Assembly (NCBI GenBank): GCA_016199255.1
Contig: JACQHA010000163.1
Span: 1-6,678 of the forward strand
Direction: 5' to 3'
Source: Deinococcus sp.
GTDB taxonomy: Bacteria; Deinococcota; Deinococci; JACQHA01
DNA: 6,678 bases
The position numbers and the translations under genes are program-made. This document shows, piece by piece, positions 5,708 through 6,678 of the stretch. Below the pieces are notes generated by a model. It had not been told where the DNA came from. It saw only the letters and a list, made by a program, of their open reading frames with translations, and did no database searches. Positions within the stretch are counted from its first letter, which is position 1. Each line of letters opens with the position of its first letter.

Positions 5708-5714
5708 CCTCCCC
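5708..5714 (-). promoter_or_regulatory. Ribosome binding site of the micropeptide gene
   Basis: GGGGAGG on the minus strand, ending 6 nt before ATG 5701. This near-ideal anti-SD match is the main reason for accepting such a short ORF and for choosing this start over the longer frame or over Met6. Confidence 0.75.
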
Positions 5715-5784
5715 AAAAAGAAAAGTCTGGCCTTGCCAGGCCAGCCAGCTTCAACATACACAAATCCACCCAGGGCCTGCACGG

Positions 5785-5996
5785 CCGTTAGCGGATGCGC
5801 CTCCGGCGCGCCACCGATAAACTGATCATGGGCGGCCACACTGAAGCAGCCGCCTGGATACAGGTTGACCAACGGAGGACGGGAGTGGGCAACACCTGCA
5901 ATCTGTCGCTTAGAGGCCGGAAACTGGGCCGCTGGACCCTAAGGCGATGGAACTATCAGATTATCGGCGGCGCGCCGGAGGCGCATCCGCTAACGG
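5785..5996. repeat. Element bounded by near-perfect 42-bp inverted repeats (MITE-like or paired REP-like)
   Basis: Left arm 5785-5826 and right arm 5955-5996 are reverse complements at 40 of 42 positions, around a 128 bp centre (5827-5954). Each arm begins or ends with CCGTTAGCGGATGCG or its complement and contains its own small hairpin, GCGCC-TCC-GGCGC (5797-5809 and 5972-5984), and the palindrome GGCGCGCC. The centre encodes nothing I recognise, so the element is non-autonomous if mobile. No clear target-site duplication is visible at the outer ends. It occupies the divergent space between the micropeptide gene and the ABC ATPase gene, and its right end runs into the latter's ribosome binding site. 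It could be a MITE, a BIME-like pair of oppositely oriented REP elements, or a large regulatory RNA hairpin. Confidence 0.85.
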
Positions 5997-6000
5997 AAGG
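5995..6000 (+). promoter_or_regulatory. Ribosome binding site of the ABC ATPase, overlapping the inverted-repeat end
   Basis: GGAAGG lies 6 nt before ATG 6007. Its first two bases are the last two of the right repeat arm, so folding of the long repeat in a read-through transcript would reach the ribosome binding site. Confidence 0.65.
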
Positions 6001-6006
6001 TGCTCA

Positions 6007-6678
6007 ATGGTCATTGTAGACAACCTCACCAAGGTCTTCCCGGGGAAGATCAGAGCGGTGGATGGTATCAGCTTCCAGGCGCAGCCAGGGCAGATCTTCG
6101 GCCTTTTGGGGCCCAATGGCGCCGGGAAAACCACCACCCTGCGCATCCTGGCGACGCTGCTCCGGCCCACATCGGGACGAGCCACGGTAGCTGGCCACGA
6201 CGTGGTGAAAGAGGGAGAAGCGGTGCGTCAGATCATAGGCGTCGTCAACGGAGGCATGGGGCTCTATGCCCGGCTCACCGGCCGGGAGATCTTGCACTAC
6301 TTCGGCCAGTTCTACGGCCTGGGCCGAAGGCAAGTGGAGCGGCGCATTGCCGAGCTGGACGCTACCCTGGACCTGAAAGCCAGCCTAGACCGGAGAGCCG
6401 GAGAGTTCTCCAGCGGCATGACCCAAAAGATCGTTATTGCCCGGGCCATTTTGCACGACCCCAAGATCATCTTCTTTGACGAAGCCACGGCGGACCTGGA
6501 CGTGTTTGCCCGCCGGGCGGTGCTGGACTTCGTGCGGCACTTTCAAGCCCCTGACCGCCTGGCGATCTACTCCACCCATGTGATGAGTGAAGCCAACGAG
6601 CTCTGCGACCGGATCGCCATCTTGCATAAAGGGAAACTGATTGCCGAGGACAGCTTGCCGGCGCTCAAGGCCCGGGGC
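6007..6678 (+). CDS. ABC transporter ATP-binding protein, NatA-like (3' end outside window)
   Basis: The ATPase subunit of an ABC transporter, cytoplasmic and membrane-associated through a separate permease. 224 residues are visible and the frame is still open at the right edge, so the gene is partial at its 3' end. Motifs in order: Walker A GPNGAGKTT at 35-43; LYARLTGREIL at 86-96; ABC signature FSSGMTQKIVIARA at 134-147; Walker B IIFFDEA at 154-160 with catalytic Glu159; D-loop ADLD at 162-165; and the switch His in IYSTHVMSEANELCDRIAIL. The Q-loop region reads VVNGGMGLY without the usual Gln, and Walker B is followed by Ala where DEP is usual. From memory, missing Q-loop Gln and the S-T-H-x-M-S-E-x-x-x-L-C-D-R form are typical of NatA/CcmA-type exporter ATPases (Na+ efflux NatAB in Bacillus), which is why I name that group; the real substrate is unknown. 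The permease gene is expected just downstream. The start is supported by GGAAGG 6 nt upstream. Confidence 0.9.
   Translation, partial: MVIVDNLTKVFPGKIRAVDGISFQAQPGQIFGLLGPNGAGKTTTLRILATLLRPTSGRATVAGHDVVKEGEAVRQIIGVVNGGMGLYARLTGREILHYFGQFYGLGRRQVERRIAELDATLDLKASLDRRAGEFSSGMTQKIVIARAILHDPKIIFFDEATADLDVFARRAVLDFVRHFQAPDRLAIYSTHVMSEANELCDRIAILHKGKLIAEDSLPALKARG

Noticed and set aside
5702..5872. N-terminal extension of the micropeptide to 99 codons
   Set aside because: The extension is made of the inverted-repeat arm and leader sequence; the internal ATG at 5701 has a near-ideal ribosome binding site followed at once by a signal peptide.
5865..5959. Promoter for the ABC ATPase inside the inverted-repeat element (TTGACC at 5865; TGGACC/TATCAG at 5933-5959)
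   Set aside because: The first has no acceptable -10 at the right distance; the second has only 4/6 matches in each box and a 15 bp spacer.
5785..5996. Complete insertion sequence
   Set aside because: The centre is only 128 bp with no transposase frame, and no target-site duplication is visible at the outer ends.
5795..6019. Plus-strand open frame of 74 codons across the inverted-repeat element
   Set aside because: It begins in one repeat arm and ends in the other, has no ribosome binding site and overlaps the start of the ABC gene; it appears incidental.
6000..6479. Plus-strand 159-codon open frame starting at 6000
   Set aside because: It is a shifted frame over the ABC ATPase gene, whose own frame shows Walker A, signature and Walker B motifs.

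Overview
The window is a 6.7 kb piece of GC-rich (roughly 60% GC by eye) bacterial chromosome, tightly packed with genes. The gene mix suggests a free-living bacterium, with Chloroflexota or a similar GC-rich lineage as the best guess: a GH38 alpha-mannosidase, an aldo/keto reductase, a stand-alone receiver domain, a SARP/BTAD-like regulator carrying TPRs, and a NatA-like ABC ATPase. That placement is inference from gene content and protein style, not from a marker gene. There is no rRNA, tRNA, CRISPR array, transposase or phage gene.

Region by region: (1) 2-1963 (+) is the C-terminal two thirds of a GH38 alpha-mannosidase whose N-terminus lies outside the window; it carries an unusual in-frame palindrome at 39-73. 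(2) 1985-2980 (+) is a complete aldo/keto reductase, 21 bp downstream of the mannosidase and probably in the same operon. (3) 2989-3435 (-) is a GNAT acetyltransferase, convergent with the reductase across 8 bp. (4) 3436-3645 holds no gene, only several small GC-rich palindromes, one of which may terminate the next gene. (5) 3646-4059 (-) is a receiver-only response regulator, possibly preceded by a doubtful small ORF. (6) 4060-4340 is the divergent control region between this receiver and the next gene, with a promoter-like sequence and short repeats. (7) 4341-5576 (+) is a SARP/BTAD-like winged-helix plus TPR protein. (8) 5573-5701 (-) is a 42-codon gene with an excellent ribosome binding site that encodes a predicted exported, cysteine-rich micropeptide; its stop codon overlaps that of the regulator. 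(9) 5785-5996 is a 212 bp element bounded by near-perfect 42 bp inverted repeats. (10) 6007 to the right edge (+) is the first 224 codons of a NatA-like ABC transporter ATPase whose ribosome binding site begins inside the right repeat arm.

Functionally, the left third looks like sugar catabolism (removal of mannose from glycans, then carbonyl reduction). The middle looks like a small signalling and regulatory locus: an orphan receiver divergent from a TPR regulator. The right end looks like an export or envelope function: a secreted Cys-rich peptide divergent from an ABC exporter ATPase, with the inverted-repeat element between them. The least explained parts are the micropeptide, the inverted-repeat element next to it, and the palindrome inserted into the mannosidase.
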